A stretch of DNA of 64,000 bases from Fidelibacterota bacterium (GCA_947472795.1 CANJBL010000011.1:34774-98773), one strand, 5' to 3'. Positions 7,934 to 18,007 are shown, counted from the first letter of the stretch. The notes: generated from the sequence alone by a model not told the origin. A program made the numbers and translations.

Positions 7934-9841
7934 ATGGCCGCGCTGATCGCTTACTTGGGAAGCCTCGTCGGCTATCTGGAACCAGTTTTCCGATTCCTAG
8001 TCCAACCTGGGATCGCAATTGGGGCGTCCGCGCTAATCATATTCGCCGCCCTGTTGCTTGGCATTTGGTTCAACCTCGTCACCGTATTCCCTGTACTCCG
8101 CCAAATTCGGCGTCTGCGGATTCACCTAAAACAATTCAAGGATAGCTCGGACTTCGCCGCAAATTTTAGCGCGTTCGACGCGGAAATTTCTCACGTACAC
8201 ATTCTGCGTCAGGAATGGCAGGAATTTCGATCGACCCTGTTGATGCCAGATGGCTCGGGCCCTGCTGTCATCAGAAATACCTGCCGACCAGCGGACTACC
8301 TAAATTTGTCGGGTTCTGCGGTAATCAGGTTGGGCCTGCCCCTCTATCAAGCAATCCCCAACTACTTTGTTGGCGTCGGTCTCCTATTCACGTTCATAGG
8401 CCTGATTGCAGGACTTTATTTTGCGAGTAGCGGCGTCACCAACCCGGACATTGTGATCGCTCAAAAGGCGTTTAGCGATCTGCTCAATGCCGCGACGATC
8501 AAGTTTATGACTTCGATCGCGGGTCTAGCTTCCTCCATTCTACTTTCAATAAATCTGAAATCCCAAACCGTGCGCCTTCAGCGCCGTATTGATGACCTTT
8601 GTACCGATCTTGGCTTTTTGTTGGAGTTCGAGTCCTCTGAGCGGATTTCACTCCGACAATTGCACATCCTTGAGAAGCAGCGTGAACAGCTAGAGCGATT
8701 CAATACGGATTTTGCCATTGAAGTGGCAAAGGCGCTTGAAACGCGCCTCACCGCATCATTGGGCACAGCAATTGGACAGGCCGTAAGTCCAATGGTGTCC
8801 TCAATCGACAAGATGGCGGAAACTCTGTCTCAACAAACACAACAGGGGGTCAGCGACCTGGTCCAAAAGTTCACCGAGAACCTTCATGGTTCCGCGGGGC
8901 GAGAAATGGAGTCAGTAGTCACAGCGTTATCAGGCCTTCAAAGTACGCTAGAGGGAACCATTGGTCGCCTCAGTCAGTCTGGTGGAGATTTCGGCTCAAA
9001 GATTGATGCGGTTGCGGACCGAATGGATGCCCTTATGGCAGGTGCTGCTGAAAAACTCTCAGCCAGCACTAATAATTCGGCACAAAAGCTCGAAGATATT
9101 TTGGGCGATATTGCAATTCAGCTTCGTGAGCAGATGGGCAGCGTCGCTACGAGTCTGAAAGCAATGACGGAACAATCTGCGGAGGTGCTTACCAATAGCA
9201 TTGGGGGTGCCGCCAATGCTCTCTCAGCATCCGTTGGTTCAGCGGGCACTCAACTCACTGAACACTTTGCTTCAATGTCCCACGACTTAAATGAAAAGCT
9301 GGCTCCCCTCGCGGCCTCGTTGGGTAGCGTAGAGGCGTCATTAAGGGCCCTCGATAATAGGCTTGGTTCGCAATTCACCGAAATAGATCGGTTGCTGGGC
9401 CGGACTAGAGAGTTACTCGGTACATTTGATGGAGCGGCAGAACGCCTACGTGATGCTGGCGTACCAATCACGGCTACAGCCGACAAGTTTACGCTCGCAG
9501 CAGGGCGGATAGATGCTACGTCCCAGCAAATGGGTCGTGCATTTGACCAAATAGAGAAGCTAGGCACGGCGCTTACGGAAACAGGCGATCGCTTCCGCGA
9601 TAGCAGCAAACTCTACCAATTGGGAACAGCAGAGCTTGATGAGAAGCTAGGTCGCATATTTGCCGCCATGCGTGACGCAACGGATCAGTATCACCGTAGC
9701 GTTACCGATTTTGTCACGAAGTTAGATAGCCAGTTTGCAAGTGCTGCAAATTTATTGAGGGGTGGGATTGAGGAGTTAGGCGGGGTTGTTGGAGATTTGC
9801 GCGACGCTGCCGAAGCAATGCAACCTCCCCCGAAGGAATAA
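7934..9841 (+). CDS. zorA: Zorya system protein ZorA (MotA/TolQ/ExbB-like motor subunit)
   Basis: A 635-residue membrane protein. The N-terminal ~220 residues have hydrophobic segments near residues 10-60 and a MotA-like pair: YFVGVGLLFTFIGLIAGLYF and FMTSIAGLASSILLSINL. The remaining 400 residues are soluble, Ala/Ser/Gln-rich and heptad-like, the long intracellular tail typical of ZorA. In Zorya, five ZorA and two ZorB subunits form an inner-membrane proton-driven motor whose tail is thought to signal phage invasion to ZorC and ZorD. The stop is 3 nt before zorB. Operon order A-B-C-D confirms type I. The start ATG has only a weak ribosome-binding site, so a nearby alternative is possible. 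Confidence 0.93.
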   Translation: MAALIAYLGSLVGYLEPVFRFLVQPGIAIGASALIIFAALLLGIWFNLVTVFPVLRQIRRLRIHLKQFKDSSDFAANFSAFDAEISHVHILRQEWQEFRSTLLMPDGSGPAVIRNTCRPADYLNLSGSAVIRLGLPLYQAIPNYFVGVGLLFTFIGLIAGLYFASSGVTNPDIVIAQKAFSDLLNAATIKFMTSIAGLASSILLSINLKSQTVRLQRRIDDLCTDLGFLLEFESSERISLRQLHILEKQREQLERFNTDFAIEVAKALETRLTASLGTAIGQAVSPMVSSIDKMAETLSQQTQQGVSDLVQKFTENLHGSAGREMESVVTALSGLQSTLEGTIGRLSQSGGDFGSKIDAVADRMDALMAGAAEKLSASTNNSAQKLEDILGDIAIQLREQMGSVATSLKAMTEQSAEVLTNSIGGAANALSASVGSAGTQLTEHFASMSHDLNEKLAPLAASLGSVEASLRALDNRLGSQFTEIDRLLGRTRELLGTFDGAAERLRDAGVPITATADKFTLAAGRIDATSQQMGRAFDQIEKLGTALTETGDRFRDSSKLYQLGTAELDEKLGRIFAAMRDATDQYHRSVTDFVTKLDSQFASAANLLRGGIEELGGVVGDLRDAAEAMQPPPKE

Positions 9842-9844
9842 TAA

Positions 9845-10642
9845 ATGTCGCCCAGAAATGAAGCGCATCTAGTTGAGGAGGAAAGTTACTTCGTTTCGAT
9901 GACCGATCTGATGGTCGGCGTATTATTTCTGTTCATCATTATGTTGATGGCGGTCGCACTAAATTTGAAGCACCAGCAGCGCACGTACGAGGAGACTAAC
10001 AGTAAACTCACGCAAGCAGATCAATCTCGGCGCGAAATGCTCAGGGACATTAAGAAGTCACTCGACGCAGAAGGTGTTGAGGTCAGCATTGATGAGGACA
10101 CCGGCGTATTACGCCTCCCTGAATCCCTCCTTTTCGACCGTGGGAGGTTCGAGCTTCAGGCAGCGGGTCAGGTTGCCCTAGGTCATCTTTCCCGCGTCCT
10201 TGACAAAATCTTGCCATGCTATGCGCTGGTGCCTGGAGCAATCACGGATGACTGCAAGACCAAAGGAGGTCGCCTCGAAGCCGTATTCATCGAAGGTCAT
10301 ACCGACGACGTTCGCATGATGCGTAGCGTGGCTCTCGGTGTTTCCGATAACTGGGATCTGTCAACGGCAAGAGCCATCGAGACATTCCAGCAGCTAACAA
10401 AAAGTGCCCCGCGCTTGGCCGATATGCAAAATGACAGGAAGCTCAAGTTATTGGGTGTGAGTGGCTATGCTGATAACCGGCCAGCCACAAATGACCGACC
10501 GACATCACCCGATCAACTTGAGGAGTGGCGCACAAGGAATCGACGAATTGACTTGCGCTTTCTCATGGCGACTCCTGACGCTGAACAACTTCAGAAATTA
10601 AAGGATGCTGTTCAGCGAGGAGTCGAAAATGAATCTAAATGA
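9845..10642 (+). CDS. zorB: Zorya system protein ZorB (MotB/OmpA-like stator subunit)
   Basis: A 265-residue protein with one N-terminal transmembrane helix preceded by FVSMTDLMVGVLFLF. Asp21 sits where MotB and ZorB carry the proton-conducting acid. A short linker coiled coil follows (residues 45-75). The rest is an OmpA/MotB-type peptidoglycan-binding domain with IEGHTDDVRM (residues ~149-158), the WDLSTARA helix and the RNRRIDLRFL strand. It partners ZorA in the membrane and anchors the motor to the wall. The last 14 nt overlap the start of zorC, so translation is coupled. Confidence 0.93.
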   Translation: MSPRNEAHLVEEESYFVSMTDLMVGVLFLFIIMLMAVALNLKHQQRTYEETNSKLTQADQSRREMLRDIKKSLDAEGVEVSIDEDTGVLRLPESLLFDRGRFELQAAGQVALGHLSRVLDKILPCYALVPGAITDDCKTKGGRLEAVFIEGHTDDVRMMRSVALGVSDNWDLSTARAIETFQQLTKSAPRLADMQNDRKLKLLGVSGYADNRPATNDRPTSPDQLEEWRTRNRRIDLRFLMATPDAEQLQKLKDAVQRGVENESK

Positions 10643-11996
10643 CTTTTTGGCGGATAGCCCCCCACGTTTCCGACCACCTAAGGCTGCGTCACCGCCAAAA
10701 ATGGAGGCTGCACTACGCGAGCTTGAGGTCACCTTAAGCAAGGTGAGTGAACAGCCTCCCCCAGAGGGAGCCGCCACCTTCTTAATGCGTTTGAGAACAG
10801 TCGCAGCCTCAGGCGAGTGGGCCTCTCTTGGCAATCGAGATTGGCGATACGGAGTCCAGCTACTGTGGGATCCAGCTGATCCAGTCGGCGAGGATTCAAC
10901 TATTGTCGAGCGTATCCTCGGATGGGTCAAAGAACGGTCCAGTCGTTCGTCCTACAGGCTTCTGATTTCCGCATATTTGCAAGGCTTCAAATCTGATCGC
11001 GCGGGCATACGGAAAGCAGCCCAGGTACTACGAAGTGGCCTGGAGAAATTACCTGTGCCTTGGGGCGATAGGCATAAGCAATTCCGCCTATTCGAGCCCG
11101 ATGAAGCTCCCAAGTTCATTGCTGCTGCGGTTCTTTCTCGGACGGGGTCGGTCAGGGCTTCACTCGCTGATATGGGACTTTCCGGCGTTCGGATTTTTGG
11201 ACTACCCGCAGAGAGCTACCTCGTCGCCCTTCAACTTCTGAAGGCCGGTTGTGTCGAAACCCATCCCAACCTGAAGCATTTAGATAGCATTTTGGATTGG
11301 AGTGAGGAAAACGGACAACTTACGTACCCCTCCGCTAAGAACGCCCTATTAGAGGTGATCCTCTCGATCTGGTTAGATCGGCCTCCCCCGCCCGCCCAAT
11401 ATAAAGAAATAATTTCTGCGTTCGTGCTGCGAGTTTTCAAAGACCCGCGGATCGAAAAACGCCATTGGAACGGCACGCCCGATTCCGCGCAGAAGGTGAT
11501 GAAGCGATGGCTCACTCAAGTTGCGTTGGAGCAATTCATCAAAATCCTTGATGAAACAGCAGTTGAAAAGCAATGGCAGTATCGCAGTGCATTTTGGATG
11601 TCCTACTTCAATCAAGGCTACATCCAGGAAGCGTGGGTGCTTTTTGGACCACAGGCTCTAGGTTTGGCACGGAGCGCATTTGGTAAAGATGTTTCGTACG
11701 GAATCCTTCGGGGGGGCCTTGGTGTGCAGCCCGATCACTCCGTGCTGCTCTTACGCATCCAGAATCTAATTATTGCCGATTGGAGTCACAATGGCACTTG
11801 CCGTGTGTGGATTGATGGCAATGAAAAGGTTCCGAATTTTTACTTACACGCAATGACGCGCCCCCAACTCGTGGATGGTGCGGACTTTAGCCAACCTCAC
11901 CACTATAGCGTGGGAGGCACGTGGCAAAGAGGCGTCGAGTCATTCATCCGTAAAAAAACAGGCATTAGGATCGGCTCGGGCGAATATATGCCCTAA
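10629..11996 (+). CDS. zorC: Zorya system protein ZorC (EH signature domain)
   Basis: A 455-residue soluble protein in the ZorC position. The N-terminal half is mainly helical. The C-terminal third carries the EH_Signature region (YRSAFWMSYFNQGYIQEAWVLFG, then WSHNGTCRVW and HHYSVGGTWQ). ZorC binds DNA and is needed with ZorD for defence in the E. coli type I system. The ATG at 10629 is preceded by GAGGAG at 7-nt spacing and overlaps the zorB stop; an ATG at 10605 lies deeper in zorB and lacks a site. zorD follows after 13 bp. Confidence 0.88.
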   Translation: MNLNDFLADSPPRFRPPKAASPPKMEAALRELEVTLSKVSEQPPPEGAATFLMRLRTVAASGEWASLGNRDWRYGVQLLWDPADPVGEDSTIVERILGWVKERSSRSSYRLLISAYLQGFKSDRAGIRKAAQVLRSGLEKLPVPWGDRHKQFRLFEPDEAPKFIAAAVLSRTGSVRASLADMGLSGVRIFGLPAESYLVALQLLKAGCVETHPNLKHLDSILDWSEENGQLTYPSAKNALLEVILSIWLDRPPPPAQYKEIISAFVLRVFKDPRIEKRHWNGTPDSAQKVMKRWLTQVALEQFIKILDETAVEKQWQYRSAFWMSYFNQGYIQEAWVLFGPQALGLARSAFGKDVSYGILRGGLGVQPDHSVLLLRIQNLIIADWSHNGTCRVWIDGNEKVPNFYLHAMTRPQLVDGADFSQPHHYSVGGTWQRGVESFIRKKTGIRIGSGEYMP

Positions 11997-12009
11997 CGAA
12001 AGAATATAA

Positions 12010-15000
12010 ATGTCTACGACGTTGACCTCTTCAGCCCGACAAGAAGGGATTCAGTTTCATCTTCGTGAAAAACCACGATTTGGAGCAGAAAAACAATTGC
12101 CCATTTCATCGTGGAGCGAACGCGCTTCGGAAGGCTGTCTTGCGGGGGTTGGCATCCTCAATGCCTGGACGGATGATGGTATCGGCAAGATCGACGGGGA
12201 CTCTGTAATTGTTCCACACTCGCAGATCGCTAGCCTTGCTCCCAATCTTGCAAAGGCACTTCGGCTTCCAGATTTGCTGCCACTGCTGCTCGATATTGAA
12301 CACATCGGCACTTTTGACCAGCCGTCATTTCAATTCAATCTCGCCTGGATACAACGCAATCAACAACCTGCTTTTAGCGCAGCTCGTACCGGCGCGTTTC
12401 TTAAGTACGGTTTAAAGGAATATAGAGTTTCAAATCCACTTTTTGCGTTGGTTGAGGCTCTTGAAGCGTTCAACAAATCCTCTTCTTTGACTACTGATGA
12501 TCGCTTCATGGCGTGGGGCAAGGTCCGCGAATTTCTGCCAACAGAAACGGAGCAGTCTGTTCGAGTAACCGGCTATCTTAGAAATACTCGCGTGGCTCAT
12601 GCCTCCCGATTTTCTTTGGATATACGCGGCGGCGCTAAGGGCTTCGACTTCGACCCTGTACTCTTCGGCCCCGAGGCAACCAAAACTGATGATGATGACC
12701 ATGGCGTAGGACCGTTGAATGAAGTGCAGAGTGAAGATCGCTCTGTACTGCCCCCGGAAATGCACCAAAAATTCGTCAAGGGACGGTTTCGGGAGGCGAG
12801 CGAGTGCAAGCCGCAATACGCCCTCGGCGACGGATGGTATGTTGTTTTAGATGAACCAGTCAGGCACGCGCTCTCAATTGTGCGAAAAGCCCAGATGGCG
12901 GACGTTGCCACAAGAAGGGAATTCGCTCGCAGGCCCGGAGCGTTTCTTGCCGCTGCGATGGGTGACAAATACGATGGTGCCCTATTTGTTGAGACCCAGG
13001 AGTATTCCGCTCGTGTTCAAGATATTGGACTTTGGCAGCCAAAAGTCATTCCATGGATAAAAAGAAAAACGGAGCCCTGGCTTCCCGAGACCTTCGGATT
13101 AAAGATTGGTGCCTCTTACGTAACGCTTGCTCCTACAGAAGTTCCTCAGCTTGAGGAAATGGTGATTGCAGCTATAAAAGCTGGGCAAGCGATCGTTTCA
13201 TTTAAGAACGAACCAGTTCCTGCGACGCAAGGAACATTGGACGCGCTACGCCAAATATCGGGCGTAATCAAACCCACAAACACTAAAGAGGGTGGCCCAG
13301 AGGTTCCTCCCGAAAAAGCTAGCGAGGACGAGGCGATTCTTGATGGCTTCTACGTACTAAATAGTTTGAGCAATCTGGACGAAACCAGATTTCGTGTGGA
13401 ATTGAACCCACGTACGCCTCTGTCAAAGGGAGTTCCCAGTAGCCTGAAGTCAACACTAAAGGCTCATCAATTAGACGGCCTAAAGTGGCTGCAAGACTCT
13501 TGGATCGCCGGTGAGTCAGGCGTTTTACTCGCGGACGATATGGGTCTTGGCAAAACTGTTCAGGCGCTGGCTTTTCTTGCCTGGCTTCGATTGGCAATGG
13601 CGAAAGGCCAGATAAAAAGTCGGCCCATACTAATTGTTGCCCCTACGGGCCTGCTTGATAACTGGCAACAGGAACACGCAAGACACCTCATAGCCCCCGG
13701 ACTTGGTAAAGTCCTTCGTGCGTACGGAGCCGGTCTTAAAGAAATTAGACAGGAGGAGAAGGTCAGAGGTAACGACACTACTCTTGGCGAGCCGATTCTC
13801 GACAAGCAAGAAATGATGAACGCGACCTGGGTGCTGACCACCTACGAGACTCTCAGGGATTATCAACTGAGTTTCGGCGCTATTCCTTTTGCGATTGCCG
13901 TTTTAGATGAAATGCAAAAGGTAAAAACGCCAGGAACTATGATGACCGACGCTGTGGCAAATCTAAACGCCGATTTCTTCGTCGGTCTTACAGGTACTCC
14001 AATTGAGAATCGTTTGGCTGACCTTTGGTGTCTGTTCGAGACATTACAACCCGGCTTACTCGGCAACGTCAAAGACTTCAGCGCCACCTATGAAAAAGAC
14101 GAAGATCCCACAAAACTGCGAGAGCTAAAGCGGCAGCTTGAAAAAGGCAAGAGTGGCCGGGGCGTAATGCTTCGTCGTATGAAATCTGATCTGGCCGAAG
14201 GGCTTCCGGTTAGAAAGCCTGACTTCGTTTATCCCACGCAAATGTCGCCAGAACAGGCGAGTGCATATGACGCCGCAATAAGTGAGGCAAAGGGATCAAC
14301 GGATCAGGGAACAATGTTGAGAGCACTCCATCGCCTCAGGAGTATCTCGCTGCATCCAATTCATCCCGAGACAGCAGCTGACAATGAATTTATTCGCATG
14401 TCGGCAAGGCTGAACAAGGCGATTGAAATTCTGGATATGATTGCCAAGAAAGAGGAAAAGGCTCTCATATTTCTAGAGTCTCTCGATTTCCAGGCAACTC
14501 TGGCGGAGTTAATAAAGCGCCGATATAGATTGCCACGCTCGCCGTTTATTATTAGCGGCGAAATTTCCGGCCCTAAACGGCAAGCAGCAGTAAATGCCTT
14601 CCAGGATGAAACTGCCCGCCCCGGATTCGACGTGATGATTCTCTCGCCAAGAGCAGGTGGTGTGGGGCTAACGCTCACAGCTGCGAACCACGTTATTCAT
14701 CTTTCAAGATGGTGGAACCCCGCGGTTGAAGATCAATGCACAGATAGAGTTTATCGTATTGGGCAGAAGAAGGACGTTCACGTCTACTACCCCCAAGCAA
14801 TTCATCCCCACTACGGAGCGCAAAGTTTCGATGAAAGACTTCACAACCTTTTAATTCTGAAACGAAATCTTAGCCGCGAAATGCTGCTTCCGCCGATGCG
14901 CCCGGACGATACAAGAAAATTATTTGAGGAAACGATTGAGACAGGGGGCGGAAAACAAAAGCCCCCTTTTGATCTGGGCTCCATTGACGAAATGGAGCCT

Positions 15001-15342
15001 CTACAATTTGAAACCTGGGTGCTGCGCCGCCTTCGAGACCGAGGCTACCGCGTATCGCGCACGCCACGTTCGCATGACTCAGGGGCCGACGGTATTGCTA
15101 CGCACGCCCGGACTGGCAAGCGAATCATTATCCAGTGTAAGCACACGCAAGGCGACGCGCTTTGTACTGAGGCTGCGGTATTGGACTTACTGCGGGCACG
15201 CTCAGCGTATCAGGCTGAGAAGGACATACTTGTGGCGATCACAAATGCAAAGGCGTTCAAACGGAGCGCCTTGGATATGGCCGAGAAATCAGGCGTCATC
15301 CTCATTGACCGGAGAGGGCTGGAAACATGGCCGACGCTGTAG
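12010..15342 (+). CDS. zorD: Zorya system protein ZorD (SNF2-like helicase with C-terminal Mrr-like nuclease)
   Basis: A 1110-residue protein. Residues 1-450 form an N-terminal region without obvious motifs. A SNF2/DEAD-type ATPase core follows: DDMGLGKTVQ (Walker A, ~509-518), VLDEMQKVK (Walker B with DEMQ, ~631-639), LTGTPIENR, and the second RecA lobe with RAGGVGLTLTAANHV and the DRVYRIGQ arginine motif. The last ~120 residues are a PD-(D/E)XK domain of Mrr type: DSGADG (~1023), then IIIQCKHT (~1040). ZorD is the effector that degrades phage DNA in type I Zorya. All catalytic motifs look intact. Confidence 0.92.
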   Translation: MSTTLTSSARQEGIQFHLREKPRFGAEKQLPISSWSERASEGCLAGVGILNAWTDDGIGKIDGDSVIVPHSQIASLAPNLAKALRLPDLLPLLLDIEHIGTFDQPSFQFNLAWIQRNQQPAFSAARTGAFLKYGLKEYRVSNPLFALVEALEAFNKSSSLTTDDRFMAWGKVREFLPTETEQSVRVTGYLRNTRVAHASRFSLDIRGGAKGFDFDPVLFGPEATKTDDDDHGVGPLNEVQSEDRSVLPPEMHQKFVKGRFREASECKPQYALGDGWYVVLDEPVRHALSIVRKAQMADVATRREFARRPGAFLAAAMGDKYDGALFVETQEYSARVQDIGLWQPKVIPWIKRKTEPWLPETFGLKIGASYVTLAPTEVPQLEEMVIAAIKAGQAIVSFKNEPVPATQGTLDALRQISGVIKPTNTKEGGPEVPPEKASEDEAILDGFYVLNSLSNLDETRFRVELNPRTPLSKGVPSSLKSTLKAHQLDGLKWLQDSWIAGESGVLLADDMGLGKTVQALAFLAWLRLAMAKGQIKSRPILIVAPTGLLDNWQQEHARHLIAPGLGKVLRAYGAGLKEIRQEEKVRGNDTTLGEPILDKQEMMNATWVLTTYETLRDYQLSFGAIPFAIAVLDEMQKVKTPGTMMTDAVANLNADFFVGLTGTPIENRLADLWCLFETLQPGLLGNVKDFSATYEKDEDPTKLRELKRQLEKGKSGRGVMLRRMKSDLAEGLPVRKPDFVYPTQMSPEQASAYDAAISEAKGSTDQGTMLRALHRLRSISLHPIHPETAADNEFIRMSARLNKAIEILDMIAKKEEKALIFLESLDFQATLAELIKRRYRLPRSPFIISGEISGPKRQAAVNAFQDETARPGFDVMILSPRAGGVGLTLTAANHVIHLSRWWNPAVEDQCTDRVYRIGQKKDVHVYYPQAIHPHYGAQSFDERLHNLLILKRNLSREMLLPPMRPDDTRKLFEETIETGGGKQKPPFDLGSIDEMEPLQFETWVLRRLRDRGYRVSRTPRSHDSGADGIATHARTGKRIIIQCKHTQGDALCTEAAVLDLLRARSAYQAEKDILVAITNAKAFKRSALDMAEKSGVILIDRRGLETWPTL

Positions 15343-15379
15343 GTCTCGCCGCTTGCTCGGTGGGGGCGATTAGGGGCCG

Positions 15380-16879
15380 ATGACACCAGCAATCCCAATC
15401 ACAGCTGCGATGCTTTACGACCTAGTGCAGTGCCCGCATCGCGTCACGATGGATGCCTTCGGTGATCCTGCGAAGCGCGACAAGATCAGCCCTTTTGTTC
15501 AGCTACTGTGGGATCGCGGCACGGCATTTGAGAAGCAGGTTGTAGGTCAACTTCAGCAACCGTTCCTGGACCTATCGCAGTTTTCTGGGAACGAGAAAGA
15601 GCGCCTGACTAGGGAAGCAATGGCTCGGCATGAGCCGTTGATTTATGGAGGTCGCATAAGCTCGGGCGACCTCCTTGGTGATCCTGATTTGCTACGCCTC
15701 GAAGGGAGTGGCTACGTCGCGGGAGATATCAAGTCCGGTTCTGGAGAAGAAGGCGGTTCGGACGGTGACGACGATGGAAATCCAAAGGTCCACTACGCCG
15801 TCCAACTTGCGCTCTATACGAATATCCTATCCGAGTTGAGAATGTCCGCAGGCCAACGCGCCTTTGTCTGGGATATTCACGGGCGTGAGGTCATATACGA
15901 TTTCGACCTAACTTACGGGGTCAAAAACCCAACAACCCTTTGGCACGAGTATGGAGCGGCACTGGCCGAAGCCAGGGCCATTGTCAGTAAAACTGCGACG
16001 ACCCTTCCCGCGTTTAGTAGCGTATGCAAAAACTGTGTCTGGTATTCGGCTTGCGTTGATGCGCTGGAAAAGGCGGACGATCTTACTCTCATTCCGTTTC
16101 TGGGCAGGTCCAAGCGGGATGCAATGTATGACCACGTTTCGACGACAAGTGATTTCGCGGCCTCGAATCCCGATTCCTACATCGACAAAAAGAAGACGAA
16201 GTTTCCTGGAATCGGTCCAGAATCATTGCGGAAGTTTCATGCTCGGGCACAATTAGTTTCAACCAAGGGATCACAGCCGTACCTATCCGCGCCTGTGACA
16301 TTGCCCACTTCCGACCACGAGCTATTTTTCGACATTGAAGTCGATCCGATGCGGGATATTTGTTACCTCCACGGCTTTGTGGAGAGACGGAATGGTGATG
16401 ACGACTCCGAACGCTTTGTCTACTTCCTGGCTGAAACACCCGACGCTGCGGCAGAGGAACGAGCTTTTCGAGGGGCATGGGAGTACATGCACGCGGCTCC
16501 CGCGGCGGCTATCTACTACTACTCAAAATATGAGCGCACGATCTATCGGAAGCTCCAGGCCAAGTACCCGGGCGTTTGCTCCGCCGACAAGGTTGAACAG
16601 TTGTTCCATCCCTGGCGGGCGGTAGACCTCTACTTCGATGTTGTGCTTAAGGCCACTGAATGGCCGACGCGGGATTTCTCACTCAAGACGCTTGCCAAAT
16701 TCTTGGGCTTTAAGTGGCGAGATACTCACCCCTCCGGCGCAGCATCTATTGAATGGTTCCATCGCTGGGTCGAGACAGGGGATAGGGAAATCCGCCAACG
16801 AATCCTCGACTACAATGAGGACGATTGCCGCGCTACTCGCGTATTGCTGGATGGAATCCGGGGGCTGTCCGCCGCCTGA
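15380..16879 (+). CDS. TM0106-type RecB-like nuclease with RNase H-like domain
   Basis: A 499-residue two-domain protein. The N-terminal half has a PD-(D/E)XK core: the GDPDLLRLE strand, then YVAGDIKSG (D116/K118). It also has one early Cys (QCPH, residue 18) and three later ones (CKNCVWYSAC, ~216-225), the arrangement that binds an Fe-S cluster in Cas4/AddB-type nucleases. The C-terminal half is RNase H/DnaQ-like, with LFFDIEVDP (~315) and DYNEDDCRAT (~478). This matches the TM0106 family of predicted nucleases. It lies 37 bp after zorD on the same strand. It is not a canonical Zorya component; cotranscription is plausible, participation is inference. Confidence 0.85.
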   Translation: MTPAIPITAAMLYDLVQCPHRVTMDAFGDPAKRDKISPFVQLLWDRGTAFEKQVVGQLQQPFLDLSQFSGNEKERLTREAMARHEPLIYGGRISSGDLLGDPDLLRLEGSGYVAGDIKSGSGEEGGSDGDDDGNPKVHYAVQLALYTNILSELRMSAGQRAFVWDIHGREVIYDFDLTYGVKNPTTLWHEYGAALAEARAIVSKTATTLPAFSSVCKNCVWYSACVDALEKADDLTLIPFLGRSKRDAMYDHVSTTSDFAASNPDSYIDKKKTKFPGIGPESLRKFHARAQLVSTKGSQPYLSAPVTLPTSDHELFFDIEVDPMRDICYLHGFVERRNGDDDSERFVYFLAETPDAAAEERAFRGAWEYMHAAPAAAIYYYSKYERTIYRKLQAKYPGVCSADKVEQLFHPWRAVDLYFDVVLKATEWPTRDFSLKTLAKFLGFKWRDTHPSGAASIEWFHRWVETGDREIRQRILDYNEDDCRATRVLLDGIRGLSAA

Positions 16880-16901
16880 TGCAAATGCAGTCTTCCTATC
16901 C

Positions 16902-17927
16902 CTAGCTGGAAGTGGCGGTGAATTGTTTCTTCGCAGATTCGACAATTTTTAAAAACGTGGCGTGGTCGCTAACCTGCCGTAGTCGCGCTTCAATCATACT
17001 TTGTCTAATTACTTCACCAACGTTTCGGTGATTAGGTGCCCACGTTTTAAATAGGCGATAAACATCAGGTGACTTATCCGACATTTTGGCAAAGGCATCC
17101 TGTAGGTTCTTGTGATCTCCATCCAAGGCCTTGGCGACTTGCTCCGTGTAGAACTCCGCAAGTCCTTCGACCACCGCAAGGTCTGTTCCGGCGAAACGGT
17201 CTGTGCTCCATGTGTTTCCATCAATATCGAGGCCAAGGTGCGTATAGGCGTGGGCTAGTTCGTGCGCCAAAACTATGACCGTCATATCTTCAACTGAAAT
17301 ATCCAAGGCTTTGGAGAAGAGACCGATAACTAACCAATAGAGGTGAATTTCTCCCCGCCGAAAAAAATACGCACCGAGAATGTCTTGCTCAATGGCATAA
17401 ATCTGTTTGAGCGAATCCGTTGGAAACCGTTTCAATAGCGATTCGATTAGTAATCGTGCGTATCTGATTTTTTCATGGTGAATTTCAATGCTTGATGGAC
17501 CCACATCAAGCTCAAGATTTGGATACCTAGAGAGTATGAAGTCGGTCCGCTTGTTGAGCAGATCAAGCCCTGACTTTGTCGCTTCCAGGATGCTCTTGTG
17601 TCCAAGTACCCAAAAGGCCAATTCTTCATAGTGCTTATCTAAGGCAACCGCGAGGGGACTCGGCAGGCCATCTTGAACAATCACCCGTATCTGAGTGCGC
17701 GTCGTCTCGTCCACTAGTTTGAGCCCCGTGGCGCGTCGAAGCTGCTCTCGCACCCTCACATTCCACCGTTTGAACGCCGCACTGACCAGGCCCCGCGCCT
17801 CTTCTCCAACAATCTCCTGTAGTTTGGCTATTGTTTGCGAGTGAAACACTATCGACAAAGGTGCGTCCGGCCCGATTGTGGCCGCAGCGTAGAACTTGTC
17901 AGAACCTCCAAATATTTGGGCGGGCAT
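16902..17927 (-). CDS. putative zinc metallopeptidase (HExxH), unknown family
   Basis: A 341-residue soluble protein not assigned to a named family. Residues 222-226 read HELAH within VIVLAHELAHAYTHLG, the HExxH zinc-peptidase motif on a helix. About 28 residues downstream, VVEGLAEFY offers Glu254 as the third ligand, a gluzincin-like layout. The N-terminal 200 residues are mixed alpha/beta with no recognisable domain. No signal peptide or transmembrane helix. It converges on the TM0106 nuclease with 22 bp between. Upstream is a minus-strand nuclease gene 80 bp away, so the two could share a transcript. Peptidase activity is inferred from the motif only. Confidence 0.75.
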   Translation of the reverse strand: MPAQIFGGSDKFYAAATIGPDAPLSIVFHSQTIAKLQEIVGEEARGLVSAAFKRWNVRVREQLRRATGLKLVDETTRTQIRVIVQDGLPSPLAVALDKHYEELAFWVLGHKSILEATKSGLDLLNKRTDFILSRYPNLELDVGPSSIEIHHEKIRYARLLIESLLKRFPTDSLKQIYAIEQDILGAYFFRRGEIHLYWLVIGLFSKALDISVEDMTVIVLAHELAHAYTHLGLDIDGNTWSTDRFAGTDLAVVEGLAEFYTEQVAKALDGDHKNLQDAFAKMSDKSPDVYRLFKTWAPNHRNVGEVIRQSMIEARLRQVSDHATFLKIVESAKKQFTATSS

Positions 17928-18007
17928 CTGATTATTTCACCTTATCTCTGAACCGCACTTCGGTAGCATCGTGATCCAACTAGGGGCTACGTTCGCTCTA
18001 TCCGCAG

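Noticed and set aside
15380..16879. cas4
   Set aside because: The Fe-S and PD-(D/E)XK pattern is Cas4-like, but the protein is much longer, has an RNase H-like C-terminus and no CRISPR neighbours.
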